From the NCBI RefSeq assembly GCF_036884845.1, contig NZ_CP145732.1, positions 4,402,001 through 4,466,000 on the forward strand: DNA of 64,000 nucleotides. Direction: 5' to 3'. Each line of letters begins with the position of its first letter. Position 1 is the first letter of the stretch. The notes below the pieces were generated by a model. That model was not told where the DNA came from. It saw nothing but the letters and a program-made list of their open reading frames with translations, and made no database searches. The translations under genes were made by a program, and so were the position numbers. Positions 42,490-51,781 of this stretch are shown here, one piece after another. This DNA comes from Pseudomonas sp. MAG733B. Its GTDB lineage: Bacteria; Pseudomonadota; Gammaproteobacteria; Pseudomonadales; Pseudomonadaceae.

Positions 42490-43659
42490 TTACGCCGCAG
42501 GCGCGGGCAACGGCAGCCATCCCTGGATGGCCTGCCAATCAGACTCAAGGGCCGAAAAACGTGAGAGCGAGAAGCTAGACAAATCGGCGAAACTGCACGT
42601 CCCGTCAACCACCAGATCGCGAATGGCATGACCGCTCGCCGGAGAGAGCCCGAAACCGACACCGGACATCGTTGCCACAGTGACGTTATCCAATTCGACC
42701 GGACGATCAATGACGGGGCGACCGTCCGGCGTGTTTTCGATGAACCCTGCCCAACTGCGGATCACCCGTTTGTGAGCGACCTTCGGGAACAGTTCGGCGA
42801 GTCGTTTGGCGATGTTGCATTGCAGCGGGGTCGATTGCGGACGCGTGCCGCGCAGATCGGCGAGATCGACCCATTCGTGCGGGCCGCCACCATACGCCAG
42901 GTTGCCACGCATGGTTTGCCGGCCATACAAACCATTGCCATCCACCCCGCCGACGTCCAACAACGGAAGCGGCTCGGTCACGATCATCTCCGCGCGCGCA
43001 GTAACCAGCGGAATATCTACGCCAAGTTGCGCGGCCAATTCGCCGGTATGCGGACCTGCGGCTATCACCAGGTGATCGCAGGTGATCAGGCCTTGGGCCG
43101 TGCGCACGCCCGACACACGATCGCCCTGGCGCTCGATGCCGACGACGGGCGTGTTTTCCAGGACGCGACCGCCGAGGTTTTTCAGCGCCCACGCATAGGC
43201 TTGCAAGGTACGGTGCGGATTGGCATGCCCGCCGAAATGGTAGTAGTAGCCAGCCAGCACGTTGTCACCGGCAAAGGGAACGAGTTCACGTACCTGCTGA
43301 GGGTCCAGGAGGTCGACGCGCAACCCGTACCAGGCGGCTTCATCCACGACTTTCTGATCGAGGGAAATCTGGTGTTCGGTCAGGTCGATGCTGATTCGAT
43401 CCGGGCGGTACTCGGTCGGATAACCGAGCAGTTCGTCCATCATCGGCCACAGCCGCTGCTCTTCGACAAACAACGGACTGTGGTGATGCGAGCACCCGCC
43501 GCCGTTACGTCCCGATGCGCCCCAGCCAATCAGGCTTGCGTCCAGGACCAGCACATCGACGCCATCGCGCGCCAGCCACCACGCGGCGCTCAATCCTGTC
43601 ACGCCGCCACCGATGATGACGACGGAGGCGCTGGTGGTCGATTTCGTAACTGCCTGCAT
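42490..43659 (-). CDS. FAD-dependent amine/amino-acid oxidoreductase (DAO/PuuB-like)
   Basis: About 389 residues. The dinucleotide motif is VVIIGGGVTGLSAAWWLARDGVDVLVLD, followed by WGASGRNGGGCSHHH, the FAD-contact GRNGG of the PuuB/DadA-like group. C-terminal VATMSGVGFGLSPASGHAIRDLVVDG completes the FAD site. It probably oxidises a secondary or primary amine with electrons passing to quinone or oxygen. MQAVTKS was chosen as start (GAGGG nine bases before); 77 upstream codons are open but overlap the preceding gene. It follows the BFD-domain subunit by 4 bp. Confidence 0.85.
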   Translation of the reverse strand: MQAVTKSTTSASVVIIGGGVTGLSAAWWLARDGVDVLVLDASLIGWGASGRNGGGCSHHHSPLFVEEQRLWPMMDELLGYPTEYRPDRISIDLTEHQISLDQKVVDEAAWYGLRVDLLDPQQVRELVPFAGDNVLAGYYYHFGGHANPHRTLQAYAWALKNLGGRVLENTPVVGIERQGDRVSGVRTAQGLITCDHLVIAAGPHTGELAAQLGVDIPLVTARAEMIVTEPLPLLDVGGVDGNGLYGRQTMRGNLAYGGGPHEWVDLADLRGTRPQSTPLQCNIAKRLAELFPKVAHKRVIRSWAGFIENTPDGRPVIDRPVELDNVTVATMSGVGFGLSPASGHAIRDLVVDGTCSFADLSSFSLSRFSALESDWQAIQGWLPLPAPAA

Positions 43660-43663
43660 GGTC

Positions 43664-45310
43664 TCAGCCCTCGTGATGCGACGGATGGATAGGTCGGGCG
43701 GCGTCCAGCGGATGCCTGGCGACAGTCTGTTGCCCGGTGCACAACCAGAACGGCGTCCACTGCGACGGCATGTCAAACCAGGCATCCCATCGACTTTGCA
43801 TCTGCGGCACCTCTTCGACCTGTCCGGCCTGTTGCAGCGACAACGGGCGCACCGGTGGACGAAACGAGGCGAGCGCGATGTCCTCGACACTCATACCGGC
43901 GCCGATGCCGATCAAGGTCGCCACCTGCTCGCGGCAACGACGACCCTGGCATGGGCCCATGCAGGCCCGGGTCAGACGCTTGGTCACATCCGGGTTGGGC
44001 GAAGGGTTTGGCATGGCGTTTTTCAACGCTGCATCGGCGGGTGTCCAGTCGAGATAACGCGGCGGCTGTTGCCCAAGGATTTCGCTGGCCGTCACCTCTT
44101 CGCACAAGCACACGAAGGGTTGGTTCTGCGCGTGGAAAGTGGACGCACGCACCCAAGCCGAGCGATGGCTTGCGATGTCGAAAACAGGCAGGTCAGGAAT
44201 CGGCGCCGTGTCGGCCTCATTGATATCGACACCCAGCGCGGCCAGTGCGGTTTGCGCGGCGAGCCGGCCTTCGCGCCGGGAAATGTTGTCGTCCAGGCTT
44301 TTTGAGGCCCATACGCCAGCGCAATCACCCGCCACCAGGACGAAGGGCAGCGACGTGCGCAGCAAAGGATCGATGTCGGGGACGTGACCGCCACGGTCGC
44401 CGTGAAATGTCGTGCTGCACCCCGCCGCCTCGACCAGTTCAATCGCGGGAATGGCAGCCACGCCGAGCAGCACCGTGTCGCAGTCGATCTCGTGCAGGGA
44501 ACCGGGAACGGGACGTCCCTCCCTGTCGACGGCGATGGCGGCAATCCGCTGGACGCCGAACGCATCCCCGGTCGCCTCGCGAACCACGTGCCCGGTCAAC
44601 ACCTGGGCGCCGTGCTCGACCAGCAAACCGAGCAGTGCCGAATCGCCGCTCACGTGTCCGGCCTGCTCAATGATTGCGACGATACGCACGCCCTTGCTGA
44701 TCAGCGCATGAGCCGTCGCCAGCGCTTGCGTGTCACTGCCGACCAGCACGGCGCGCTTGCAATCCAGCGCCTCGTAAACGGTCGCAAGCCGATGAGCCGC
44801 GCTGGCGCCCATGACGCCGGGGCGATGCCAGCCATCAAAGGCCAGCCCCATGTCGCGTCTGCCGGCCGCGACGATGACCTGTTTGAAACGCAGCAGCCAG
44901 GCGTTTTCCTCATCGGCCAGACCGGCAACGGCGCCCTCGATCCACGCAGTAGTGGGTTGTTGCGGGAACAGTCCCCAGACCGCCGTGCCGAGACGCACAT
45001 CGACCCCGGCGTCGAGCGCTTCGGCAATCTCCGGACGGGCGTCGAGCAGGGTCTGCAGCACGCTGTTGCGGTTGGCCACCGCCGCGCCCATTCTGCCGCC
45101 GAAATGCAGCGGCACCTCTTCGCCCATGGTTTCGAGGGGGACCGGATTTTCATCCACCAGCGTAACGCGCAGGCCGTGCCCGGCGGCGGTCAATGCGGCG
45201 GCGAGCCCTGCTGGGCCGGCGCCGACGATGAGAATATCGGTTTCGTCGCTGATCGGCGGCGCTTTGCCTGCCACCGAGGCGGGATCGTAATAGATGTTTT
45301 GTTTGGTCAC
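43664..45310 (-). CDS. FAD/NAD(P)-binding oxidoreductase subunit with BFD-type [2Fe-2S] domain (OoxA/HcnB-like)
   Basis: The 548-residue protein starts at GTG after GGGAG. The first part is a two-dinucleotide flavoprotein (ILIVGAGPAGLAAALTAAGHG, QVIVAAGRRDMG, VLVAGDCAGVW). The C-terminal part has the BFD-like cluster motif CLCEEV...ACMGPCQGRRC with five Cys. This is the layout of the alpha subunits of opine oxidase, hydrogen-cyanide synthase (HcnB) and D-hydroxyproline dehydrogenase. Such enzymes usually need a DAO-like beta subunit, which is the adjacent 45346-46692 gene, and often a small ferredoxin-like gamma subunit, which is not seen here. Confidence 0.87.
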   Translation of the reverse strand: MTKQNIYYDPASVAGKAPPISDETDILIVGAGPAGLAAALTAAGHGLRVTLVDENPVPLETMGEEVPLHFGGRMGAAVANRNSVLQTLLDARPEIAEALDAGVDVRLGTAVWGLFPQQPTTAWIEGAVAGLADEENAWLLRFKQVIVAAGRRDMGLAFDGWHRPGVMGASAAHRLATVYEALDCKRAVLVGSDTQALATAHALISKGVRIVAIIEQAGHVSGDSALLGLLVEHGAQVLTGHVVREATGDAFGVQRIAAIAVDREGRPVPGSLHEIDCDTVLLGVAAIPAIELVEAAGCSTTFHGDRGGHVPDIDPLLRTSLPFVLVAGDCAGVWASKSLDDNISRREGRLAAQTALAALGVDINEADTAPIPDLPVFDIASHRSAWVRASTFHAQNQPFVCLCEEVTASEILGQQPPRYLDWTPADAALKNAMPNPSPNPDVTKRLTRACMGPCQGRRCREQVATLIGIGAGMSVEDIALASFRPPVRPLSLQQAGQVEEVPQMQSRWDAWFDMPSQWTPFWLCTGQQTVARHPLDAARPIHPSHHEG

Positions 45311-45345
45311 CGTACTTCTCCCGAGAAATGACGCATTGGCAACGA

Positions 45346-46692
45346 CTAGAACAGCGACGACGGTGGCTTGACGTCGCCCTCGGCAAATCGCGACAGACGC
45401 AGCTGGCGCATATCCAGTCCCGGGTCGCCGGAGTCGATCCAGCTGGCCAGGGTCTTGCCGACGATGGGGCCCATGGCAAAGCCGTGGCCGCAGAATCCGG
45501 TGGCAACGGCCAGGCCACGTGGCGAGGTCTGCGCGTCGATGACGGGAATGCCGTCCGGCAATACATCGATCGCGCCCGCCCAGCGGTCGGCGATCTGCGT
45601 ATTCAACTGCCCGGGGAACGCGGCCTTGAGTGCGCTCATGGCGGTGCCCAAGCCTTTTTCATTCGGTGGGATAAGCGGATTGCGGACGTGAATCCCCTCC
45701 CCTAGCCGCGCCGATTCCGACCACGGCATGCGCTGGTGCAGATCGGTCAGGCAGGCACCGTTGAGATTGAAGCGAAACGATTTGCGGTGAGCCCACAGCG
45801 AAGGCGCATACCAATGCAGAGCGCGCAGATGGCCGAGCGTCATGTCGACGTCGACATGGGCGTCGTCGGCGATGTTGAAGCTGCCGTCGAGCCTTTGCCG
45901 AAAACCCACGCCGTTGGCGATCGTCGAGATGCCACTCAGCGTCGGCCCGGACGTGGTTCGCGCCACGGTTCCCCTGACCAGTTGCTGCGGCAGGTCGATG
46001 CCGAGCATCTTCAGCAGGCGGAACGTCGTGACGCCCGCAGCGCACACCACCGTTTTCGCCTTCACGTAACCGCGCTCGGTCTCAACGCCCACCACCTGGC
46101 CGGCGGCAACGTCGATGCCTTTGGCACCACAATGCTCAACGATGTGCGCACCCAGCTCACGAGCACGCATCGCGAAGGCGCGGGCCACGAGCGTGGGCTC
46201 TGCCTGGCCGTCGCTGGCGGTGAACAAACCGCCCAGTTGCGGGACGGCGTAACCCGGCAGTTTCTTTTCCACCTCACGCGGCGACAGCATCACGGTGTCG
46301 ACCGAGAAGCTGCGTGCGACCGACAGCCACGATTCATATCCATCACGCTCAGCTTCATTGCCCGCGACGAAAAGGCAGCCGTCGTTGCGCCATCCCAGGT
46401 CGGTCTGCAGTTCACGTTCCAGCGAACGCCAGATTTCGATGCTGGCCTGCATCAGCGGCACCTCGGCTTCGTCACGCGATTGCTGGCGAACAAAGCCCCA
46501 GGCGCGTGACGACTGCTGGCCCGCCAGCGTGCTTTTTTCAAGGAGAAGAACCTTGGCGCCCGCTTTGCTAAGGTAGTACGCGCACGCACACCCCATCAGA
46601 CCGGCGCCTATGATCGCCACGTCGACTTCACGAGGCAGGAGCTCACCTTGGGGCGTCGACACGCTGGCAAATGCTGCTTCTGGAATGTTCAT
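45346..46692 (-). CDS. DAO-family FAD oxidoreductase, catalytic subunit (OoxB/HcnC-like)
   Basis: A 448-residue flavoprotein. VDVAIIGAGLMGCACAYYLSKAGAKVLLLEK binds FAD, then SSRAWGFVRQQSRDEAEVPLM (FAD pyrophosphate region), GYVKAKTVVCAAGVTT and C-terminal GLAVATGFCGHGFAMGPIVGKTLA. It resembles glycine/D-amino-acid or opine oxidase beta subunits that oxidise C-N bonds. First gene of the minus-strand operon, 35 bp before the BFD-domain subunit, with which it should form a complex. A second DAO-like gene follows later in the operon. The ribosome site is weak (TTCCCCT before ATG). Confidence 0.87.
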   Translation of the reverse strand: MNIPEAAFASVSTPQGELLPREVDVAIIGAGLMGCACAYYLSKAGAKVLLLEKSTLAGQQSSRAWGFVRQQSRDEAEVPLMQASIEIWRSLERELQTDLGWRNDGCLFVAGNEAERDGYESWLSVARSFSVDTVMLSPREVEKKLPGYAVPQLGGLFTASDGQAEPTLVARAFAMRARELGAHIVEHCGAKGIDVAAGQVVGVETERGYVKAKTVVCAAGVTTFRLLKMLGIDLPQQLVRGTVARTTSGPTLSGISTIANGVGFRQRLDGSFNIADDAHVDVDMTLGHLRALHWYAPSLWAHRKSFRFNLNGACLTDLHQRMPWSESARLGEGIHVRNPLIPPNEKGLGTAMSALKAAFPGQLNTQIADRWAGAIDVLPDGIPVIDAQTSPRGLAVATGFCGHGFAMGPIVGKTLASWIDSGDPGLDMRQLRLSRFAEGDVKPPSSLF

Positions 46693-46818
46693 AGGGGAAC
46701 CGTCAGGTTGAAAATGACGCGTAGCGCCGCGTCGCTGTTTCGGCTAAGAATGTGCCCCGACCCGCTGAAATTACAGTGATGTATCCGCATTAATCCCATG
46801 CGAGGAGCGCATAGAACG

Positions 46819-47709
46819 ATGAGCCGCCAACTTCCATCCATCGAGCTTTTGCAGGCCTTCCTGACGGTTGCGAAGACAGGCAATTTTGGCCAGGCCGGTG
46901 AACAGCTTCACCTGAGCCAGAGCGCGGTGAGTCGGCAGGTTGCGCAACTGGAGGCGCGCCTGGAGAGCCGCCTGTTCGAGCGGCACACGCGCAAGATCGT
47001 GCTCACCGCCGAAGGCCGGTCGCTGGTGCCGGTTGCGGAGCAGGTCATTGGCCTGCTGTCGGATGCATCGCACATGCTCGCCACAGTCGGAAAAAGTGTC
47101 AGCCTGCGCGCGCACCCGACCATGGCGGCGCGCTGGCTGATTCCACGGCTCACCGCGTTTTATCGCTTGCACCCGCAAGTGACCGTCAGTATCGACACGG
47201 TGTATCACCGCTTTCCCGATTTTGCGTTTGAATCGGTCGACGCGATGATCGCCTACGGAACCGCCACATGGCCGGACTTCGAAGCGCTGGATCTGTGGGA
47301 AGAGGAACTGATACCGGTGTGCTCGCCGGCATTGCTCGCCGGAACCACCGCCGAAGAGGTACTCAAGACCGCACGGCTCGTGGACTCCAGCATGGATCGC
47401 CTCGACTGGCGTCGCTGGGATGAGTACTACCCGGATTCAACCGGCGCCGATAACGCGCATCTGACCTTCGATACGCTGGAGTCGGCGATCGTCGCCGTGA
47501 AATGCGGTCAGGGCATCGCACTCGTCGACGCCGTGCTGACGCAAGATGAATTGCTCAACCAGCAACTGACGCGCGTGCATTCAGGCAGCATAGTTACCGG
47601 CGCGCGTTACACGCTGGTCTATCCGAAGCGGGTGAAACGGTCGAACGGTTTTTCCGAGTTCATCGAGTGGGTGGAGCAAGATGTAATCGGGAGCGAAAGC
47701 GTCAAGTAA
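46819..47709 (+). CDS. LysR-family (GcvA-like) regulator of the flavoprotein operon
   Basis: About 296 residues starting MSRQLPSIELLQAFLTVAKTGNFGQAGEQLHLSQSAVSRQVAQLEARLESRLFERHTRKIVLT. RAHPTMAARWLIPRL...TAFYRLHPQVTV follows, the characteristic GcvA-like opening of the substrate domain. GAGGAG lies about eleven bases before this ATG; another ATG seven codons upstream overlaps that site. It reads away from the DAO-family gene, so the 126-bp gap holds both promoters. GcvA-like proteins usually activate amino-acid or amine catabolism, consistent with the operon. Confidence 0.88.
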   Translation: MSRQLPSIELLQAFLTVAKTGNFGQAGEQLHLSQSAVSRQVAQLEARLESRLFERHTRKIVLTAEGRSLVPVAEQVIGLLSDASHMLATVGKSVSLRAHPTMAARWLIPRLTAFYRLHPQVTVSIDTVYHRFPDFAFESVDAMIAYGTATWPDFEALDLWEEELIPVCSPALLAGTTAEEVLKTARLVDSSMDRLDWRRWDEYYPDSTGADNAHLTFDTLESAIVAVKCGQGIALVDAVLTQDELLNQQLTRVHSGSIVTGARYTLVYPKRVKRSNGFSEFIEWVEQDVIGSESVK

Positions 47710-48358
47710 CCTTGCGCTTGCGTCGCGCTTGCTCATCTTCCGCCAGCGCCTGGCGAACCAGCGCCCTCGCCGCCCAGGCGGCACTGTCGAGTGATTCTTC
47801 GATGCTCGCGCCACTGATATCGCGCACGGCGATCAACGCCTCGGTGCCCATGACAATCGACAGCGCCTGCTTCAGTCGTTTGCGTGCCCGGGGTGAAAGC
47901 ACGTCCTTGAGCGAATCGACAATCGGCTCGATGTAGCTCATGCGTCGGCCCAGCCGCAGAGGCTCGTGCGTCTCACTTTCCAGCCACACAGTCATGAACG
48001 AACGCTCCATCACGTGCAGGCCGATTTCGTCGTCGAGCAACAGTTTGTTCAACGCGTTCGCCGCCAGTCCGATGCCCTTTACCGGATCGTCTCCCGGTTG
48101 CCAGAAGCGCTCCAGCGGCTTCAAATCTCGATCGGCCGCCGTCTCGCTGATCAACGCCTCCATCGAGGGAAAGTAACGATACGCCGTAGCCCGCGAGACC
48201 ATGGCGCGCTCAGCCACTTGCGCAACCGTCGGGTTATGGCCCTCATCGCGCATGGCAATGGCAGCGTCGATCAGCGCCTGACGCGTGCGGTTTTTCTGGT
48301 TGGTGCGGCCTTGGGAGTCGCCGTCACCGACGGACGGGCTTGACTTCGAATTCGTCAT
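47702..48358 (-). CDS. TetR-family transcriptional regulator
   Basis: The 218-residue protein has the TetR HTH at about 25-75 (NRTRQALIDAAIAMRDEGHNPTVAQVAERAMVSRATAYRYFPSMEALISETA) followed by an all-helical ligand domain. Its tail is very basic (EDEQARRKRKVT). The 3' end overlaps the LysR gene by 8 bp, tail to tail. A perfect 16-bp palindrome lies 27 bp before its start, so autorepression and control of the divergent small membrane protein are likely. The ligand is unknown. Confidence 0.88.
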   Translation of the reverse strand: MTNSKSSPSVGDGDSQGRTNQKNRTRQALIDAAIAMRDEGHNPTVAQVAERAMVSRATAYRYFPSMEALISETAADRDLKPLERFWQPGDDPVKGIGLAANALNKLLLDDEIGLHVMERSFMTVWLESETHEPLRLGRRMSYIEPIVDSLKDVLSPRARKRLKQALSIVMGTEALIAVRDISGASIEESLDSAAWAARALVRQALAEDEQARRKRKVT

Positions 48359-48384
48359 GGAATAAATGATACTCCGTCTACTCG

Positions 48385-48400
48385 TGAGACTTAAGTCTCA
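48385..48400. promoter_or_regulatory. Perfect 16-bp palindrome, candidate TetR operator
   Basis: TGAGACTTAAGTCTCA is a perfect palindrome; outer bases extend it (TCTA...TAGA). Size and place, between the TetR gene and the divergent membrane gene, fit a TetR operator. Confidence 0.72.
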
Positions 48401-48525
48401 TGATAGACACACGGCACGGGATATGCCAATGACCAGTGCGCAGCACCACCGCCGCGCCGGGCACAACGATTTGACATCGATATTTCAGCAACTGAGCGCG
48501 CCTCAGGGCGCATGAGGTGAGTGTC

Positions 48526-48957
48526 ATGAATCACAATCCCCGTTCACGAACCTGGTTCCGGCTCGCAGCCCTCTACTTTGCCCTCGGCGTGGTGATGGGT
48601 GTGACAATGGGCGCGTCCGGCGACCATTCGTTGTTCGCGGTACATGCCCATGTCAATCTGTTGGGATGGGTGTCGATGGCCCTGTTCGGACTCATCGGCA
48701 CGATGCACCCGTCAATCGCCGAAGGGCGCGTGGCTACGGCACAGTTCTGGACCTACAACGTCGGTGTCCCGGTGATGCTCGGAGCGCTCGCTCTGCGCCT
48801 CAAGGGTTTCCCGGCCGTGGAACCCTTGATTGGCGTCGCCTCAATCCTGATTGGCGCAAGCGTGCTGCTTTTTGTCTGTTTGGTGTTTTCGCGTGTCGGA
48901 GTGTTGGTCGAGAACTTGAGCAGCGCGACAAGTGAAAGGCAACGATTGTGGAAGTGA
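48526..48957 (+). CDS. Small heme-copper oxidase subunit-I-like membrane protein
   Basis: About 143 residues with four hydrophobic helices. RTWFRLAALYFALGVVMGVTMGASGDHSLFAVHAHVNLLGWVSMALFGLIG matches a family of short proteins usually labelled cytochrome-c-oxidase-like. The HAHVNLLGW motif resembles the heme-ligand helix of cbb3/NorB subunits, but the remaining ligand helices are absent. Its role is unknown; heme or NO sensing has been suggested by analogy only. GAGGTG precedes the ATG. It is divergent from the TetR gene and probably repressed by it. It abuts the next regulator gene by one base. Confidence 0.75.
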   Translation: MNHNPRSRTWFRLAALYFALGVVMGVTMGASGDHSLFAVHAHVNLLGWVSMALFGLIGTMHPSIAEGRVATAQFWTYNVGVPVMLGALALRLKGFPAVEPLIGVASILIGASVLLFVCLVFSRVGVLVENLSSATSERQRLWK

Positions 48958-48958
48958 C

Positions 48959-51781
48959 TCAGGTGCTCACTAGAAGATACGCTGCGGCTCGAAGCTCGTC
49001 GGTTTCGAGCCCTTCGGTGAAGCATGCATAGACTCGCCTGAGGCACTCCTTTGCGCCCTTATCGGTGCCTTGCGCGCGCTCGAATTTACTGGCGAACATC
49101 GCGATTCTAAGCTGCCACATCAAAGCCTTCTGCTGTGATGCGATAGCACTGGCCTGGGCGATGATTTCACTGATTTCGCCGTAGGCGGGCTCTGGCATGC
49201 CCAGCATGCCTTCCGCTTTTGCGATCAACAAATCGGCCAGACAGAAGCGCTCGCCGGTAACCAGCGCCAGCTCGATGGCTTCGTTCGCACAATTGATCGC
49301 CCATGCCCAATCGCCACACCTCATCGAAGCCTCGGACAGACTCCTTAACCCGTCGATGCGCGAAGCGCTGCTGATGCGAACGACGGGGCTTTCATACAGA
49401 CAGCTGAGCAAGGCCGCCCTGGCATCCTCACACCGACCCGCGTGAAGCCACAATCGAGCCTGCAGCATTTCTGGCAGCCGATACCGAGTGCCCATCGTGT
49501 ATTCGCTGGAGATGCCGGTCATTTCTTGCACAAGGCGCTCGCACTCTTCCCGCTTTCCGTTTTGGAGCAGTATCGGAAAGCAGAGAGTGGCGCATCCGCA
49601 GAAGGACTCCGGGTGATCTCGAGCCTCTTCAATAGCTTTCCTTGCCAAAGCCGTGGCCTGGTCCATCCATCCAAGGGCCCAGCTAACGCGCGCTCTGCCA
49701 ATGTCGGCAATGAGCCTTTGTTTGATTTCAAAAAACGGCGGGCGAATCGGTGCATGCAGCTTGTGTAGCGCCATGCCTTTGCGGAAAGCTCTTTCAGCAG
49801 CCTGCAGATCCCCAAGAAAATGACAGGACGTTCCCTGCATCCACTCTAAAACCGCCCTCTGCCCTGCCGCGCCCTCTCGATTCGCCAGCTCTGCGTATTG
49901 CTGCGCAATCTCCAATGAAGCGTCGAACCGTCCGTGGTCGAGCAAGGCGACATGGTAGCCCGCCAGCAGATGCAATGTTGATGGACCATCATTCAAGGCT
50001 CGACTGATTTCGATACCCCGTCGAAGCACGCAGATCATGCTGTCGTCATACTGCCCCACCGATGCATAGACCAAGGCACGGGATTCCAGCAGGCTTAACT
50101 CCAGATCTGTGGACCTGTACTCGTCCGGTAGTTGCCGCAAGGCCCTGTCACAGACCCGAGTACATTCATTGATGAGCAGTTTGTTCAGAAAAAACGGTAC
50201 CGCCAGGCGTACCATCTCGACGGCCTGGCTTGTTGTTCGTTCGTTGGTGAAACCCCATTCAATAGCGGCCTGCACGTTGCCCATGTCGAGCGACTCCAAC
50301 ACATCCCGTGCTTGCCTGCCTGAGTTTTGAGGCGACTGTGCGGACCTGAGCATTCGAGCGTAATAACAGGCGTGTCGCAGAAAAACAGCGTGCCTGCGGA
50401 GACTGCGATCCAGTTTTATGCTGGCGAAAACCCGCGTTGTTTCGGGCAGCCTCAAATAGGCTCTGTCCGTCTCATCGATGACGCTGACCAGGCACTTGTT
50501 GACCAGCGCATCAAGCGCCTCTACAACTTGAGTGCCTGACACTGAATCGTCGGCGATGATCTCTATTGCGGCTTCCCAGCTGAAGGCGCCGACGAACACC
50601 GAGAGGCACGAGAAAACAAACCTGTCGCGCTCAGGCAGCAACGCATAGGTCCAGGTAATCGCTGCATCAACACTTTGATGTCGGGGCGGTGCGTCCCTTT
50701 GCCCCTGCCAGTGCAGGGCAAGCTGGCTCGCAATGAGGTCCTCGACCCCTTCAATCCCATACACGCCAACCTGGCTCGCAACCAGGCCGATAGCCAGTGG
50801 GTTTCCGTCGAGGCGCCGGCAAAGGCAAGCGACCTTGGCCATGTCCTGATCACTCAGCTCAGCGTTGGCTCCACTGGCGGCAATTCGCGTCATGAAAAGC
50901 TGTACCGCCGGCCAGTTGATCGCGTCGTCGACCGACACCGAGCTCGATTCGGGTGGGAAACCGAGCGGCTTCACCAGACAGACGCGCTCTCCCATGACCC
51001 GCAGCGCTTCACGGCTCGTCAGTAGCAAATGTACGCTGGCGCAATTCTCAACCAGTCGCAGGGACAGTTCGGCTACAGCCTCGATCACGTGCTCGCAGTT
51101 GTCCAGGATGATCAGGGTTTTCTGGTCCGACAGCAGCTCAAGCACGTCAGATAACTGCATCGCGTGCGAAGCCTCGCAACCCAACGACGACGCCAGCGCC
51201 CCCAGCACCCTTTCATCGTGCTGCACGGCGCTGAGGTCGACAAAAAACCTGGCGTCGAAACCCTGCAAGGCATGCCCGGTGAGTACAGCCAGCGTGGTCT
51301 TGCCAGTCCCCCCACCGCCCACGATCGTGACGAGACGATGCTCCGCTATCAGGTGCGACAGTTCTTCGATGCAGGTATTGCGACCCAGCGCGCCGCCAAG
51401 GGGAACCGGAAGGTGAGAAAGCGGCCGGGCGTCCTCGTCAGGCGACACATTGGCCTCGTCATACTCCCGCTGATTGACCGGTGCCGCAAAGTAATAACCG
51501 CGTCCGGGGACACTGACGATGTATCGGGTAATACCTTGCTCACCGCTCAAAGAGCGTCGAAGGCTGGCAACCTGGACCCGGATGTTCGCGTCCTCGACCA
51601 CCAGACCTGGCCATGCGGCCGCCATCAGTTGCAAATGGCTCAGCACCTTGCCCTGTGATCGTACCAACGCAACCAGTATGTCGAAGGCACGTCCACCGAG
51701 AGGAATATGCTGCTTGTTTCTTTGTAATACCCGTGTTCCCGGGTAAAGACGAAAAGCTCCAAACTCATAGAGATGGCTCAT
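48959..51781 (-). CDS. Winged-helix / NB-ARC-type ATPase / TPR transcriptional regulator (940 residues)
   Basis: Residues 1-100 form an OmpR-type winged helix (RLYPGTRVLQRNKQHIPLGGRAFDILVALV...YIVSVPGRGYYF) without a receiver domain. A STAND/NB-ARC ATPase follows with Walker A GGGGTGKTT (Lys161), Walker B LIILDNCEH and a sensor arginine (LLTSREALRVMGE). The C-terminal 400 residues are helical, TPR-like repeats. Such AfsR/LuxR-like proteins switch on by ligand-driven ATP exchange and oligomerisation. GGGGAAG precedes the ATG. It lies downstream of an esterase/SDR pair, which it may regulate. A paralogue lies 8 kb away. Confidence 0.9.
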   Translation of the reverse strand: MSHLYEFGAFRLYPGTRVLQRNKQHIPLGGRAFDILVALVRSQGKVLSHLQLMAAAWPGLVVEDANIRVQVASLRRSLSGEQGITRYIVSVPGRGYYFAAPVNQREYDEANVSPDEDARPLSHLPVPLGGALGRNTCIEELSHLIAEHRLVTIVGGGGTGKTTLAVLTGHALQGFDARFFVDLSAVQHDERVLGALASSLGCEASHAMQLSDVLELLSDQKTLIILDNCEHVIEAVAELSLRLVENCASVHLLLTSREALRVMGERVCLVKPLGFPPESSSVSVDDAINWPAVQLFMTRIAASGANAELSDQDMAKVACLCRRLDGNPLAIGLVASQVGVYGIEGVEDLIASQLALHWQGQRDAPPRHQSVDAAITWTYALLPERDRFVFSCLSVFVGAFSWEAAIEIIADDSVSGTQVVEALDALVNKCLVSVIDETDRAYLRLPETTRVFASIKLDRSLRRHAVFLRHACYYARMLRSAQSPQNSGRQARDVLESLDMGNVQAAIEWGFTNERTTSQAVEMVRLAVPFFLNKLLINECTRVCDRALRQLPDEYRSTDLELSLLESRALVYASVGQYDDSMICVLRRGIEISRALNDGPSTLHLLAGYHVALLDHGRFDASLEIAQQYAELANREGAAGQRAVLEWMQGTSCHFLGDLQAAERAFRKGMALHKLHAPIRPPFFEIKQRLIADIGRARVSWALGWMDQATALARKAIEEARDHPESFCGCATLCFPILLQNGKREECERLVQEMTGISSEYTMGTRYRLPEMLQARLWLHAGRCEDARAALLSCLYESPVVRISSASRIDGLRSLSEASMRCGDWAWAINCANEAIELALVTGERFCLADLLIAKAEGMLGMPEPAYGEISEIIAQASAIASQQKALMWQLRIAMFASKFERAQGTDKGAKECLRRVYACFTEGLETDELRAAAYLLVST

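Noticed and set aside
44384..45331. A 315-codon plus-strand frame opposite the BFD-domain flavoprotein
   Set aside because: No domain, no ribosome site; mirrors the real gene's codon pattern.
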